A DNA stretch of 64,000 nucleotides from Bagarius yarrelli (taxonomy: Eukaryota; Chordata; Actinopteri; Siluriformes; Sisoridae): positions 1-64,000 of the forward strand of contig VCAZ01000130.1 in NCBI GenBank assembly GCA_005784505.1, read 5' to 3'. Positions 46,850 through 59,274 of this stretch are shown here, one piece after another. Both the position numbers and the translations under genes were made by a program. The notes below the pieces were generated by a model. It was given only the letters and a program-made list of their open reading frames with translations. It made no database searches and was not told the DNA's origin. How positions within the stretch are numbered: position 1 is the first letter of the stretch; the number at the start of each line of letters is the position of its first letter.

Positions 46850-47010
46850 CGCTGTTGCGTCTGGCTTGCTTAGTTGGGGACTCTTAGTTTATAGATGTTA
46901 ATTAAACAGAACTCAGTGTTTAAAGGAGTGTTCACTCTATTGTCTTTTTGGATGTGCTTCTGTAAAGCTGCTTTGACACAATCTTTAAAAAAACACTATA
47001 AACACTAGGT
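46850..47010 (+). mobile_element. Fragment of the (TTGAA)-tailed retroposon
   Basis: CTGTAAAGCTGCTTTGACAC and AAAAAACACTATAAAC are the 3' part of the same family as at 24.9-25.3 kb, here without the tail repeat. Confidence 0.45.
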
Positions 47011-47339
47011 AACTATTTAACCACATAACTGAAATAAAACATGATTATGTGAATCTGTTTTAAACTTTGCAGTGTGCTCATATGACAATTATATCATATT
47101 TACTTTATATCCTGTCCTTAGACTTCACAGATTAACAAAATTCTGTTTCATAATTAAACAGGTTAATAAAGAGTTTATAAATAGGACCAGGGGTTTTATA
47201 GGAAAAACATGTAAGACTGCAAAGCTCCTTATGGACGATCCTCATCGTCAATAATAAACACAACAGTCTCCTTTTACAATAGCTTTGACATCAAAGGATC
47301 GTTAGAAAATGTGACTCACGCCAACCAATCACAGTGATT

Positions 47340-47650
47340 TACATTATTCATTCATTCATTCGTTTATTTATTTATTCATCTTCTATGCTAACTTATTCCC
47401 TAATTCGGGGTCAAGGGGATCTGCTGGAGTCTATCCAATCCGTCTTTGAAAGGGAGAAAGGCAGGAGGGTACACCCTGGAAAGGTCACCAGTCCATCACA
47501 GGACCACACACACACTTACACTTAATACGATAAGCAATTTAGAATTAATGAGTGTCAATCAATTTAACATACATGTTTTTGGACTGTGGGAGGAAACCGG
47601 AGTACCCAGAGTAAACCCACACAAGCATGGGGAGAACATGCAAACTTCTT
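47340..47650 (+). repeat. L2-like LINE 3' end
   Basis: Starts with ATTCATTCATTC and contains GGTACACCCTGGAAAGGTC, ACCAGTCCATCACAGGACC, TTTTGGACTGTGGGAGGAAA and GGGGAGAACATGCAAACTTC. These are hallmarks of the widespread fish L2 3' region. Confidence 0.6.
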
Positions 47651-47839
47651 AAATATTATTAAAATGTTTAAATGTTCTACATTAAATATAAAGTGTGCCC
47701 AGTTATCTGTGCTATATGCATCAGAGGTTCATCTTAAGAATGAGATTAGGTTGGATAGTGTGTTTGTCCATGAAATAAAATGCATTAACAGTAAAACAAT
47801 CTGGCAACCTTGATGTTAGTAATTTGTAACAATCTGGCA

Positions 47840-48430
47840 ACCTGGAGGTTCTTGCGTGCCGTGCGCAAACGGCGCGTGGCGCAGCAGCGCAGAGGAGGGA
47901 GGCGACCCGAAAAATAGAAACCAAGCAAAGAATCGCTTAACCGAGGTGAGCGCGTGTTTCTGAAAAGAACCAAAAAACAACTACAAATTACAACATAAAA
48001 CATTTATTACCGTGTGCCATACAGTTTTTTTCGTTCCGGATGTTTGTTATTTATGTTTAGAAAACTGCAGAAATTAGAGTAAAAACTCCGACGCGACTGT
48101 GTTGTGGTGTTGAAGGTAAACGAGTTGCCATGTTTTTTTTTTTTTTTTGGTTTTTTTTTTTGCGATTGGCCTACTGCGCCATGCGCGCGCGCGGGAAATC
48201 TCGGTGCGCGGCTATTAAAGGAAATTGGTTTGAGTAATTCGAGTTGCGCTTTAAATTGTGAATAAAATTTCGAATTGTGAGGTTTTTCGAGTGTAAACTA
48301 AATACAAATAAAGACTAGCTTTCAAACGTCGTCGTTGGACGCGTGTGTGTGTGTGTTCAGTGAAGGCGGCGTGGCGCAGCTCTGTGAAGTCGACGAAGGG
48401 CAAACCTTCTAAAAGCACTCAGTCGTGTTA
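47840..48430 (+). promoter_or_regulatory. CpG-rich presumed cnbp promoter and first exon
   Basis: CpG density jumps here (ATGCGCGCGCGCGGG, GGCGGCGTGGCGCAGC) relative to the flanks. It lies about 0.9-1.4 kb before the acceptor of the first coding exon of cnbp, and CNBP genes have a non-coding exon 1. I cannot fix the transcription start or donor site. Confidence 0.4.
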
Positions 48431-48854
48431 TTTTTCTTGTATTGGTTATTTAGTTTTTTCTCCCTCTTTTATTTTTCTTAAACACGTATTTCTAGCGGTG
48501 ACCCCAACAGACTGACAGAGAAGCTCACAGGCTACCAATTAGCACAGCTCCTTTAGTGTTAGCCAGTTAGCTGAAGTCAAACTGCTGGTCAGAAACACAG
48601 GCTCATTTCTCAGAGCAAGTAAAGTGTGATGGTGTCTGTAAGGTGATCGGTGTGTGTGTGTTTTATGGCAGGTTTGAAACAGAAAACTTCACCACATAGT
48701 CAGGTGCTTATGGACATTTTTATAATTTTTAATTTTGCTTAAAAACCCAAGAAAGGTTTTGAGTTCGTAACTTTTATTTAATTAAAATAGAATTTCAATC
48801 ACGGATGATAGTTATAACATTTGTATGGCATTTGGTATTTACCTCCAGCTAGAG

Positions 48855-49195
48855 CAGCTTGTATTTACTTCATCCAACTGAGCAGCTGAGGGTTAGGGGC
48901 CTTACTCAGGGGCCCGGGCTAATCAGTGAGCTACCACTTTAATGTTATAAGTTTGCACTCAAATTTCCAATAAGCAGCACTTTCACTTTATTTGTATGTA
49001 ACCATTTATGTTTATGTCATTTGGCAGACGCTCTTATCCAGACATTTATCTCATTTAAACAACTGTGCAGCTGGGGGTTAGGGGCCTTACTCAGGGGCCC
49101 TACTCAGGGGCCCAGCGGTGGCAACTTGGTGGTGCTGAAAAACTAGCCTGATCTTTAAATTAGCAGTCCAACACCTTAACCGCTGCACTAAGACG
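48855..49195 (-). mobile_element. Two tRNA-derived SINE copies, minus strand
   Basis: A fragment at 48855-48945 (GGGGCCTTACTCAGGGGCCC) is followed by a fuller copy at 49010-49195 (CATTTGGCAGACGCTCTTAT; AGCAGTCCAACACCTTAACC). The second copy duplicates ACTCAGGGGCCC internally. They lie in the presumed first intron of cnbp, about 100 bp before its coding exon. Confidence 0.65.
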
Positions 49196-49312
49196 TCCCT
49201 GTTTTCTACATTTGATACATTTAATCATAGTAATAATAATAATTTTATTATGAATAATAAGTAATATATTTATAATTGATATATTTTAACAGTTTAGGTT
49301 GAAGACTTTAAG

Positions 49313-50374
49313 ATGAGCAGCAGTGAGTGTTTTGGCTGTGGCCGTACTGGACACTGGATTAAGAACTGCCCGAACGCTGGCCGTGGCCGCGGTAAAGGTC
49401 GTGGAAGAGGCAAAGGTGAGACGTTCATCCCGGTTGTATCGGTTTAGTCCTGTGTAAATCTTTCCAAACTGTTGAAAATCTCCTGTGTTCTGGGTCTCCT
49501 TCAGATCTGTTCTGCTATCGCTGTGGGGAACCAGGCCACGTGGCAAGAGACTGTGAAAGGACTGAAGATGGTACGTATCTCCATGTCTGTCTGTGCTGTG
49601 GATAATATGACAGTGTTCCTAAAAAAGAAACACTAAAGCACAGAATGCATGTCTTGGTCTTCTTTTTCATTAAAATGTTCCCAGTAAACACACACTGAAT
49701 GTCGATTTGGTGTTTAAACACCAGGAATTACAGATAACACAGGGCTGCAGCAAACAATTATTTTAATAAGTGGTTAATTAACGGTTAATTAATTAATGAA
49801 TCTGCAGTTGTTTCATTATGTGCAGTTGGTTGAGTTATTACGTTCTGCCCGCTGTAGTGCTGAGCTGATAAACGATATAAACTTTTTCTTAACAACGATG
49901 TGGATCGGGTGCAATCAGTGTCTCTCAGGCTGCCAACAGCAAAACATACATTCACCAAACTGTGAAAATCGCACCTATAAAGCCAGTGTTTCATACAATT
50001 CCGGCAAAAATCTTCTGGTAACTTGAACAGAAACAATCAACTTTTTGTGCAATCTAAAGTCCAGACACATTTATAATGTTTATAAACATCAGGACTGTAG
50101 CAGGAGCTTAGCTCAGAATGCGAGTCGTGATAAATCAAATGGCCGTGGCACTTGACTCGTGTGTCACCTACCCTTTCAAGCATGACATTTAGACGCTGTT
50201 TTTAAAATAAAAGAGCAGCTTTTAGAACAGATGGTAAAATTGAGTTGTGTTTATTTTAGTAAGTTGTCTTAATTTTTAGGGTCAAATGTTTAATCTGTTG
50301 TTGTTAAACTATAATTCAAAATTTAATGATCAAACTCTTTGTCATTAAGATTCTCTGCTAAAACTGGCACCATT

Positions 50375-50444
<70 letters not shown>

Positions 50445-52084
50445 TTATATATTTTATATCTCGAAATAGATACTGCTGCCCATTAATATGGAAAGAAATT
50501 GAGATTATTTTTGCTATATTAGCTAAACGTTAAGTTAAACATTATTAAATAATTATTAAAATGATTTAAAACGAATCAAATTAAAAAGGTCAAATGATTT
50601 TATTTTCATTTATGTATTTTTTTTCTATTATTGCATTCACTAATTATCCCTCCATTAAGCTTAACGAAAGTTATTATTCTAACTTAACGTGACACTGGTG
50701 CTGTTTTCTCTGATTCTCTGTTGATGCTATAGAGCAATCTAAATAAATGTGAGGTAAATGTATTTACTGCACGGCTGCTGTTTATATCCTCATTGCTCTA
50801 ATCTTAACTTTTTCCTGTTTTGTTTTTTTTTTGTTTGTTTGTTTTTTTTTTACACAGTAAGAAGAATGCCAATTTTTTGTCGACATTGTCAGTAATATTG
50901 ATTAATTGTTTGAGCACTAGTACAGAATAAATCTTTGGTATTATCCATTGGATTAGATTTATATATACTGTGTATGTGTGTTTATACATGCATACGTACA
51001 TACACACACACATACATGCATACATACATATAATTTTTTTTTTTTTAAACTTAAGACATGCCTCTGTGTGCTTTGATGCAAGACAATCTACAAACCGCAG
51101 AGCTTTCATAGCAAGCTAATCTTGATGAGTCTAAGGCACTGCTGTTGACTATTTAGTGCCAAAACAAAGAAGCACCTCAAAGATATGTCAGTAATTCTGT
51201 ATTACGAGAGGACCGCATGCAGACTGAAGTTCTGTGTAGAACATGTAAATCTCAAGTGACAACGCAAAGAGAAAGCACTACAAATCTTTAGTCACCACAA
51301 AAGCAAGAACAATTTTTATCGGCTATACTTGGCAGAAAACCCTTCTAACGCAGGTAAACGGATTTGAAGAAACATACATTGGTTTTACAATTTTAAAATT
51401 TAGCATACTGTTGCACATTGCATTTATCTTCAATATCGTGCAGCTCTCATATCATTTGAGTCAAAACAAGCAAGTGAATACACACAATAAACTTTAACTC
51501 TTTAAACGGACAGCTTTAATCTCGATGCATCTGTGTTAGTAGAACAAATATGCTTCATGTCTAATGTAAAGTCTAAACAGAAAACAAGTAATTTTAAACC
51601 ACATTTTATTGATTTTTTTTTTTTCCTTTCTACAATGCACCTAATCTTCTGCAGCTTGCTACAACTGCGGAAGGAGTGGCCACATCTCTAGGGACTGCAA
51701 GGAGCCTAAGAAGGAGAGGGAGCAGGTCTGTTACAACTGTGGCAAAGCCGGCCATGTGGCCCGAGACTGCGACCACGCTAACGAGCAGAAGTGCTACTCC
51801 TGTGGCGGATTCGGGCACATACAAAAAGGCTGTGAGAAGGTTAAGTGCTACAGGTAGAGAACTTGCTTATTTCCTCATTCTAAATCAAGCTTTCTTTAAG
51901 AAATATTTAACGCTGGCCGTATTTATAATGTTAATATGAAATTATTTTCCCCTAATTTCTGCTTAGGTGTGGTGAAATTGGCCATGTTGCTGTCCAGTGC
52001 AGCAAGGCGAGCGAAGTCAACTGCTACAACTGTGGCAAATCAGGGCACCTGGCAAAGGAATGCACCATCGAGGCTACCGCTTAG
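49313..52084 (+). CDS. cnbp: CCHC-type zinc finger nucleic acid-binding protein, complete
   Basis: Four coding exons: 49313-49415, 49505-49570, 51655-51853, 51967-52084 (stop TAG), 161 residues, all in frame. CNBP binds single-stranded, G-rich DNA and RNA, affecting transcription and translation, including of ribosomal protein mRNAs. Seven CX2CX4HX4C knuckles are visible, from CFGCGRTGHWIKNC to CYNCGKSGHLAKEC. A short Gly/Arg/Lys linker (GRGRGKGRGRGK) follows knuckle 1. The sixth knuckle is split by the last intron. The first coding exon has 20 bp of leader after its acceptor; earlier non-coding exon(s) are expected upstream. The human CNBP intron 1 carries the CCTG tract of myotonic dystrophy type 2; no such tract is seen here. 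Confidence 0.98.
50378..50442. repeat. (TA)n microsatellite in cnbp intron
   Basis: About 64 bp of pure TA between the second and third coding exons of cnbp. Confidence 0.95.
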
Positions 52085-52994
52085 TCCGGATTTCCTGGTC
52101 GCTCCTTCTTTTTCTGATTGATGGTTGTATTATTTTCTCTGAATCCTCTTCACTGGCCAAAGGTTGGCAGATAGAGGCTAGTCCCAGGCCAGTGAGCTCT
52201 TGATGCGTTAAAAGAAGGAAAGGGGTGGAAAAAAAATCCACTTTCTGCATTTAATACAAAAAAAGTTTATGTTTAGATTGGTAGAGGTGTTATGTATAAT
52301 GCTTTGTTAAAGAACCCCCTTTCCATGCCACTGGTGAACAGGGATGAATGAGTTGAGTGGGAGTACGCAGTTAAGAAATGTTGGCGAGTCTGTCTCTCCG
52401 GGCCTCATCGAACTGAGCCTGGGTGAGAGATCAGTAGGGGAAAAAACAAGGAAATGTGAGCTTCCGGGTATGATTTGCGTTTTTTTTTTCTTTTTATTGT
52501 TTATTGAGTTGTGCTAAGAGTAATTGACCTGGAAAAGCAGTACAGGACTCCTGCAGTCAGATCCGCCCAGGCCTGACCAGCAGCACGCAGCTACATGGAG
52601 AAAACCGAAAACCGTTATCAAAGGCATCTGACAAGCAAGTTTACAGCACATTTAAAACATGCAAGAACACAAAATAATTAAAGAAAATAAATTTGTTTGT
52701 GGAAGTTTAAGCAGAGCAGCCGAGAAAGCAAAGAGTTAAGGAATCTTAGGATTGCAGGTCATTTTACACAAGAAGGGGGCAAAAACCTTGTGGAATAGAA
52801 GCAGGTGGGAAAAAACAGATATGATTTGGAGTTAGGAGAAATATGAATGTTTTCACAGAGTCAAATGTTATTTTTGTACAATATCACTTAGACTACTGTA
52901 AAAGTAAAAACTATCATTCGCTTGTACTCAGTTTTTAAGTCGGAAGGTAAAAGCAACTGAAGTCCTAGAAAATAGAAATGTAATTTTAACTATC

Positions 52995-53000
52995 AATAAA
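52995..53000 (+). promoter_or_regulatory. Candidate cnbp poly(A) signal
   Basis: AATAAA about 0.9 kb after the stop; another AATAAA lies near 52687. Either could serve. Confidence 0.4.
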
Positions 53001-53459
53001 GCTGGAGGAGAAAGGGGAGTGAGACTGGAGCTTCTTTTCTGACTGGACTCTTCAATTCAGACTTAAAGTATAAATATGTGACAGTGGTCCCCAGTGGGTG
53101 GATTGGGTTAGAGGTGTTTAGTTTGTATTGAATTACTAGAATAATTTGATTTGCTTCAACAAGAATTAAATCTTATACAATTATGTGGCATTTTCTGTTT
53201 TGTTTTTTGTTTTTTGTTTGGTTTTTTTGTTTGTTTGTTTTTTTGCAAATCTGCCACGTTAAGATATTATTTCGCTATCAGGGGAAGGGCTCATATGTGT
53301 ACCTTTTATAAGCATATAATTACATTGAACTATATGCGAATAATGTCATGGAGTTTGTCAATGTGTAAACTGAGACTGAGTCATTTTTGTTTTCTGCACA
53401 AACACAGCCCCCCTTTTACAAAATTAACACAAAATTAATTTACAAAAAACACCTGAAAG

Positions 53460-54080
53460 AAGTCCTAGCAAGCCATGCATATGGTAATTAAAATGAGCTA
53501 AAGTTTGTTTCATACAAAGATCATGCTCTCTTAGAATGGTAACCTGTGGAAATAATATAAAAATGAATTTTTACCTAATTAAGTTGTATAAATTATTGAT
53601 TTGCCCCTTAGTAAAGTATATATGAAGTATAAATGCTTTTCAAGCGCTCATTAATATAGTAAACTATCCTAATAAATGCCTTGAACGTCACCTTGACCTT
53701 AAATCTATTCATCATATCCTGGATAATTACTGCCAATGTCTCATTGACTGAGAAATCAGTTATTTTATATGTAGCACTATTTCCCAGGGACCACGAGCAA
53801 AGACATGCCACTGAATGGCTTCCGATTGGTGCTTGGCCCCTTTTTCCTTCACGAGCAAACGTGATTGTGTGCTAAATTTGAACCCGAGGGTCCTTTGAAA
53901 GTTGGGATCGATTTCAGTGACGGGCCTTCATGATGACTCGCTAGCAAAAATAGGCATTCTATGAAAAGCGCCTGGCCTCTTGTGGGCTTTGTGCATTGGG
54001 GAGAATGAAAATTGATTTGAAAATAGCAATGCTATGCAAATGTCAAATATATATTTAATCTCATTGGGTGGTTTTTTTTT
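53460..54080. other. Non-repetitive block, possible regulatory element
   Basis: This stretch between cnbp and the next gene lacks any repeat I know. It has TAATTA cores, an octamer-like ATGCAAAT (near 54034), a CCAAT-like GATTGG and balanced composition. It reads like conserved non-coding DNA. Conservation itself cannot be seen from one sequence. Confidence 0.3.
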
Positions 54081-54879
54081 TCCAGGATGAGATCCTGGAT
54101 ACGATAGATGCTCAAAGACAGGGCTATATTTTAAGGATTAAGTTTGGTGTTGGACTAAAAAGAAACCTATTTCCATTTTAGCATTGGAATTTATACAACA
54201 TCTCAACACATGATGCAAGTGTGCAATGGAATGTTGCGCATCCAAAATGCAGTGCAAAAGCAATTTTAAGTCACTTTTATCATATATTTAATTAAATAGG
54301 ATTTCACAGCCAAAATATGTGTAGATAAATAAACATAAACACACACCACAGCGTAACACAAATATCTTTTTGGCTTTCGCTGCAATGCTAATTTACACTT
54401 CAACAAGGTACAATATCATTTTGCACCAAACAAAACATAAGGGAAATCCTCCTACATAACAGCTGCTCGCAAGCAATATTAGTGTTATTTTTTTAAGAAT
54501 CCACTCCGTTAGTGAGCAATTGTATATGTAGCTTAAAGTGTAGCATGGAAAAAGTATGAAACGAGTTAATGAACGCAATTTTCGAATAAAAAAACAAAAA
54601 ACAAATATGGTTTATTTTCATGTTTAAAAATGTTATTGTATTTTTATTGTATATTAATGGACTTTAATATTATAAGGTTAAAGATGTAAAATGGCATAAG
54701 GTTGCCGTGAGTTTAATAACAGCCATAGTCGAGGATTGTTGTATAGCTCAGTGTAACCTGAGTCTGGTGGCCTGATGTTCAGCTTTTCAACACCAAGGTC
54801 ATTCTCTTGGCCAAACGTTGAATGAGTTGAGCACTGCAAAGAGCCATCAGGTTCATGATACCCACTGCTCCAGGTGAAG

Positions 54880-54994
54880 GTAAGTGAACGACGGATGTGT
54901 CTTTACGGACTGGATTGTAAAATAGCTACAAAAAATTACCAGTTGTTTATTTGTATATCGTTGTAGGTAACATTGTGGCTTTCGTTTTTATCAG
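54880..54994 (+). other. Candidate 5' UTR intron of the coiled-coil gene
   Basis: GAAG|GTAAGT at 54879/54880 and TTTTTATCAG at 54994 would form a 115-bp intron, leaving a 47-bp leader before the ATG at 55042. It is a prediction from splice motifs alone. Confidence 0.35.
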
Positions 54995-55041
54995 ATTCTT
55001 GTTTTGCACACTGAGTTGCGTCACTATAAGATGCTATAACA

Positions 55042-57880
55042 ATGTCAACTAGAAGCCTAGAAGAAAGCTGCAACCTTCTAAATAACGGAGAATGTCTACC
55101 AGATCTGAAACTGTGTGAGGAGATGGAACCCATTCCATCCCAGCAGGATTTAGATGATATGTTTAGCATTAGTTCAGGGAGTCCATGTCCAATCAAAGAG
55201 ACTAAAATTACGACTAAAGACGATCACCAGGCTGAAGTGCACTTAGGCCAGCATTTGGACAAACCAGGAATCCTGTCACATCTCCAGCATACATCCCCTT
55301 TGGAGTCAATAAGAGAACTGGTAGAAATGGAAGAGAGGAGTGAAAGTCGGAGTCCAGGTGATGGTGCAGTTCGTATTAAGGATGCATGTTCTTCCACAGC
55401 TATAAGATATGTGGCGTTACCCTCAGAAGGATGTGGTAATGCATTAGAAAGGACTGCTTTAAAACAAGAATCAACTGAAGTAGATTCGGTGGATGTTTTC
55501 AGCTCCATAGATAATATCCCAGCTGAATCTTGTCTTCCAGAAGATACCTCATACATGGCTTTAGTTCCTGTACACCAGGAGCAGCGTTCTTCTTCCTTGT
55601 CCGATCATCAAAAAGAGGTAGCAGGGCATCAGCTGGCCTCGTCCCACACCAGTTCTGATGTTTTAGAAGTCCAACTGGATAATCAGTCCAACATTACACC
55701 ACCACCAGACCTTCAAGAGGAGTCTGTTGGTCCTGCAGCTGGTGTGACGGTTTATACCATTAGTGATGAGTTGGAGGCAGAGAAGAATAATCTCGGGTTC
55801 AAGGAGGTTGGTGATTATATTTCTGAAAAGGAAGACAGTGTAGCCAATCAAGCTCTAATCGAAGTTCTTACAGCATGTGAAGCCAGAGTGGAGCAGCTCG
55901 AGGAGCTCAAATCCTCTTCAATTGAGATGTCTGCTCAGGTAGAATGTGACATTGTGATATATATATATATATTATATATATAGATATATATATGTATATA
56001 TAAATAAAATGTGAAAATATAGCTACTTTATCCTTATCTGATTATCTACAGCAGGGGTCCCCAAACTTTTTTTTTCTGTGAGGGCCACATAATTTTTTCC
56101 TTTCTTTAATGGGGGGGTGGGTCAGTCTGTAACAGAAAATTACACAGGCCGGAGTGACCACCAGTATTATTTGTTATTGTCATACAGAAAAATGAGCATT
56201 ACTTTTTAAGTGATATAGAATATTGAAAGATAAAAGATGAGACAACCGGATTTTTCTTTGCATTAAACCAAAAATACGCATTCATATACTTTTGAGTAAA
56301 TTTCCTGCATTGTGAATCAACTTTTCTCTTTTCTAATCGCTTGAATTTTCTTGCTGGTTGGTGTGCAGTAGCACCGGCTCTTCATCATGGAACGTTATGT
56401 GTAGTGTACCATTCTGTAAGTGGTGAATCTAACAAATAATTGGTTTAAATTAATAACTAAAGTAATTTTAGTTTTAAAGCCAAACTTTATCATTAAATAC
56501 AGATGTAATATGATTCTGTATTTTTATCTTGGATATATTTAAAATCACATTTTTTAATATGTCTCTGGCATTGTTTAAAGGGCCGGACTATATGTATGGG
56601 GCGGGCTGTAGTTTGTGGACCCCTGATCTATAGTATAGTGTCACTCAGACCCAGAGGCAGATCAAAATTAACACTCGATACTAAGTTTAAATATCCAAGA
56701 CTATTTTTAAGTTAAAATCCCTAACAGATTAGTTAGATTTAGAAAAAAAAATACAAATTAATATGTGATTAAATGTGGTTAAGATAAATGCTTTAAAAAA
56801 CATTATCTTTGCAAAATAACATCTTTAATTTGCTATTTTAAATAACCGTATAATGTATTTCTGAAACCCTCAAGCTGAAAGAATATCAATGTCTATAGAT
56901 TGTAAGGAATTTATGTATGCAAATATATACAAATTTTGGTACAGAAATAATCTACTCAAAGCGATAGTAGTGCGACATACAGCATCACGCCACATGTCAC
57001 TGCTGAACTGGAAGGAATTTTACAGCTCAGATAATATTTGTTTTGTTTTTGTCTTTACAGAGGAAGCTGAAAGAATTTTGCAATCTTATATACATGCAAA
57101 TTTTGCATAAGTATATACCACCGAAGTGCATTTGAGAACGGAAATAGGTTCTCTAAAATAGTTCTTCAAAATACTTGTTGCATTAAAAGTGGTGTGTTGT
57201 AGTTAATGTGGAAGAACTCGGATGTTCTGGATCCCACTAAAAATTTCAATAGTCACACTAAACAATCTAGTAAAAAAACCTTCCCAGAACTGTGAGGACA
57301 TTATACAAATAATAGTGAGACTAAATCTGAGATGGACAGAAGTTCTAATACATTTACAGTATTTGGCAGATGCCCTTACCCAGAGTGACTTACAATATTC
57401 CTTGTTATACAACTGAGCAATAGGGGGTAAAGGGCCTTGGAGGAGCTGGGAATCAAACCCACAACCTTCGGGTTGGTAAGCCAACACCTTAATACTTTTG
57501 ACTATAAAGCGCATATATCTCATTTTCTGCTATACAATTGTGAGATGTGAATTAGCACAAATTTAACTAAATCTGTAACAACATGTAGCACTAGTCAATT
57601 ATTACTTTCAGTCACAATTTAGGTTTAAATAAAATTAGACACTTTTATTTTTGCCAACTTCCTATTAGCGAATTTCGACTGAAATATAGTGATTAAAAAC
57701 CTTGAAAAAAGTGTTTCAAAACTGTGTTTTAGATTAATAATTTTCTGGAACAGTGTCTAAAATAAGGTTCAGCTGCAGTTGCTTGTGAAAAAACTGGTTT
57801 ATTAGCAGTTATATTTTGAAACATAGACAGAGTTGCTTGCCGCACACTTCTGGGGTTGAGTGTTTAATTTCCACCTCTTC

Positions 57881-57916
<36 letters not shown>

Positions 57917-58534
57917 TTTTCTTGTTCTCCTTGTGCTTCATGGAATTCCTTTGGGTTTTCTTTCCCACTTTAATAACCTGGCTGATTGGCGTTTCTGAAA
58001 TTGTTCTATAGGATGTGAAATGAGTGTTATTTGTGTTTTGTAATGGGTTGGTACCTCCCTTGGGATATACCCTAGGTTCCGTGAGACGCTGTGTAGGATA
58101 AGCAGTGTAAAAATAGATGGATGGTTTGAATATCCTCTATTTTCTACTATTATAACAATCGTATATACTGAGCTGTAAGTGAGCTGTCAGTATTGCACTT
58201 TAATTGTGTATTTAATCTTCTTATTTTGTAGTTGCAATCTGCCCGGCTTCTGGCTTCCAGACTACATCAGAAAGTCCTCAACCTGGAACGCCAATGTCAT
58301 CTCAAAGACAAGGAGCTTCATGACATGACGGTCAATCTTAAGAAGACGAGTGAAGCTCTGCGAACACAAAACTCTGAAATGGCTGCAGTGACTGAGGAGC
58401 TCCACCGTTTGCACCTGGATGTGGAAGCGCAGAAGAAAGCAGCTACAGCCAGCAGGACAGTCAATGCCAACGGGCAGCTCGCAGCTAACACACACCAACG
58501 CAATGGCAGCTCCAGTGTGTGCACGCTAGTTTGA
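55042..58534 (+). CDS. Unrecognised acidic protein with C-terminal coiled coil
   Basis: Two coding exons, 55042-55938 and 58232-58534 (stop TGA), joined in phase 0 at SAQ|LQSAR, give 399 residues. Residues 1-~260 are acidic, Ser-rich and probably disordered (MEPIPSQQDLDDMFSISSGS near the start). From ~265 to ~375 the sequence is strongly heptad-like (EVLTACEARVEQLEELKSSS; ARLLASRLHQKVLNLERQC), a clear coiled coil. The end, NGSSSVCTLV, has no membrane segment or prenylation box. No signal peptide is seen. The 897-bp open first exon, the good splice sites and the phase match argue for a real gene, not a chance frame. I do not recognise the family. Its neighbours cnbp and isy1 do not suggest a function. 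A self-associating adaptor is a guess. Confidence 0.8.
55957..55998. repeat. Short (AT)n tract
   Basis: AT-rich simple repeat about 20 bp after the donor site of exon 55042-55938. Confidence 0.85.
56052..56625. mobile_element. Non-autonomous hAT element (574 bp)
   Basis: Ends read CAGGGGTCCCCAAACT and, inverted on the right, CAGGGGTCCACAAACT. An 8-bp target duplication flanks it (ATCTACAG at 56044-56051; ATCTATAG at 56626-56633, one mismatch). Eight bases and the CAGGGGTCC start are typical of hAT. It has no coding capacity and lies in the intron of the coiled-coil gene. Confidence 0.8.
57345..57500 (-). mobile_element. tRNA-derived SINE, minus strand
   Basis: Contains TATTTGGCAGATGCCCTTAC, CAACTGAGCAATAGGGGG and GGGAATCAAACCCACAACC (B-box on the minus strand). 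Confidence 0.65.
57886..57915. repeat. (GT)n microsatellite
   Basis: Fifteen GT units in the intron of the coiled-coil gene. Confidence 0.95.
58060..58130 (+). repeat. L2-like LINE extreme 3' end
   Basis: GGATATACCCTAGGTTCCG and GATAAGCAGTGTAAAAATAG followed by ATGGATGG look like the usual 3' terminus of fish L2 elements. Confidence 0.45.
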
Positions 58535-59274
58535 GAAATCACCACTTTGTTAGAGAACACCATCATGCTTATTGTTTATGTAAATCAGCCAGTTGGGTGG
58601 CAGCAGTGCTGCGCCTACAATCCAAATGCAAATACAGGTTCAGAGTTTCTGTTCACATCAATAATTGCTGACCTCAGTGATTTCGATACTTGGGCTTGTT
58701 TTGACTGAAGTAGTTTAGATACAGCTAAGAATTTAGCACAGAACTGACTCTAGAGTTTAAACAGAGGTTTGGCAAATCGTCAGATGTCCTGACTGCAGCA
58801 TCAAATTCCTTCTTCTGCCTGAAGTTTACTTGCTGACTGTTCACTACAAAGTCTGCAATATTGCTGATATACAGTAACACTATGACTCGTAAATTGAAGA
58901 GACACTTTAGTCCACTATGGTTTAATCTATTAATTAATCTTAACTTGTGGTGTGATTTTTTTTTTAAAGTTTGTACAAAAACTTTTTTTAGATAGTTGTC
59001 TCTAGTGTAGACTTTATTATTTAAAACAATAGAGGTGTTATCTAATATCTATTTATATACAGGGATAGTACCATTTTTAGATCATAGTGGGAAAAAAGGC
59101 ATCCAGTTTAGTCACTGTCAGAGCACGGAAGCAAAAACCGACAAAAATGTCAAACTGAAATCCAGCTTGATGTCATTTTTCTTTTACGTACTGCAACAGT
59201 AATATTTATATACAGAATTATTTACTTGTTATGATTTCCCTCCCTCACCGTGCCTGTTACTTATTGATTCTACA

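Larger units (their letters stand above)
40500..47830. other. Intergenic region between raf1 and cnbp, repeat-rich
   Basis: Apart from the repeats listed separately I see no gene. The open frames here are short and mostly overlap SINE or microsatellite DNA. Parts near 40820-42080 look like old DNA transposon debris that I cannot assign. Confidence 0.5.

Noticed and set aside
48361..49292. CCTG expansion in cnbp intron 1 as in human myotonic dystrophy type 2
   Set aside because: No CCTG run is present in the expected intron.
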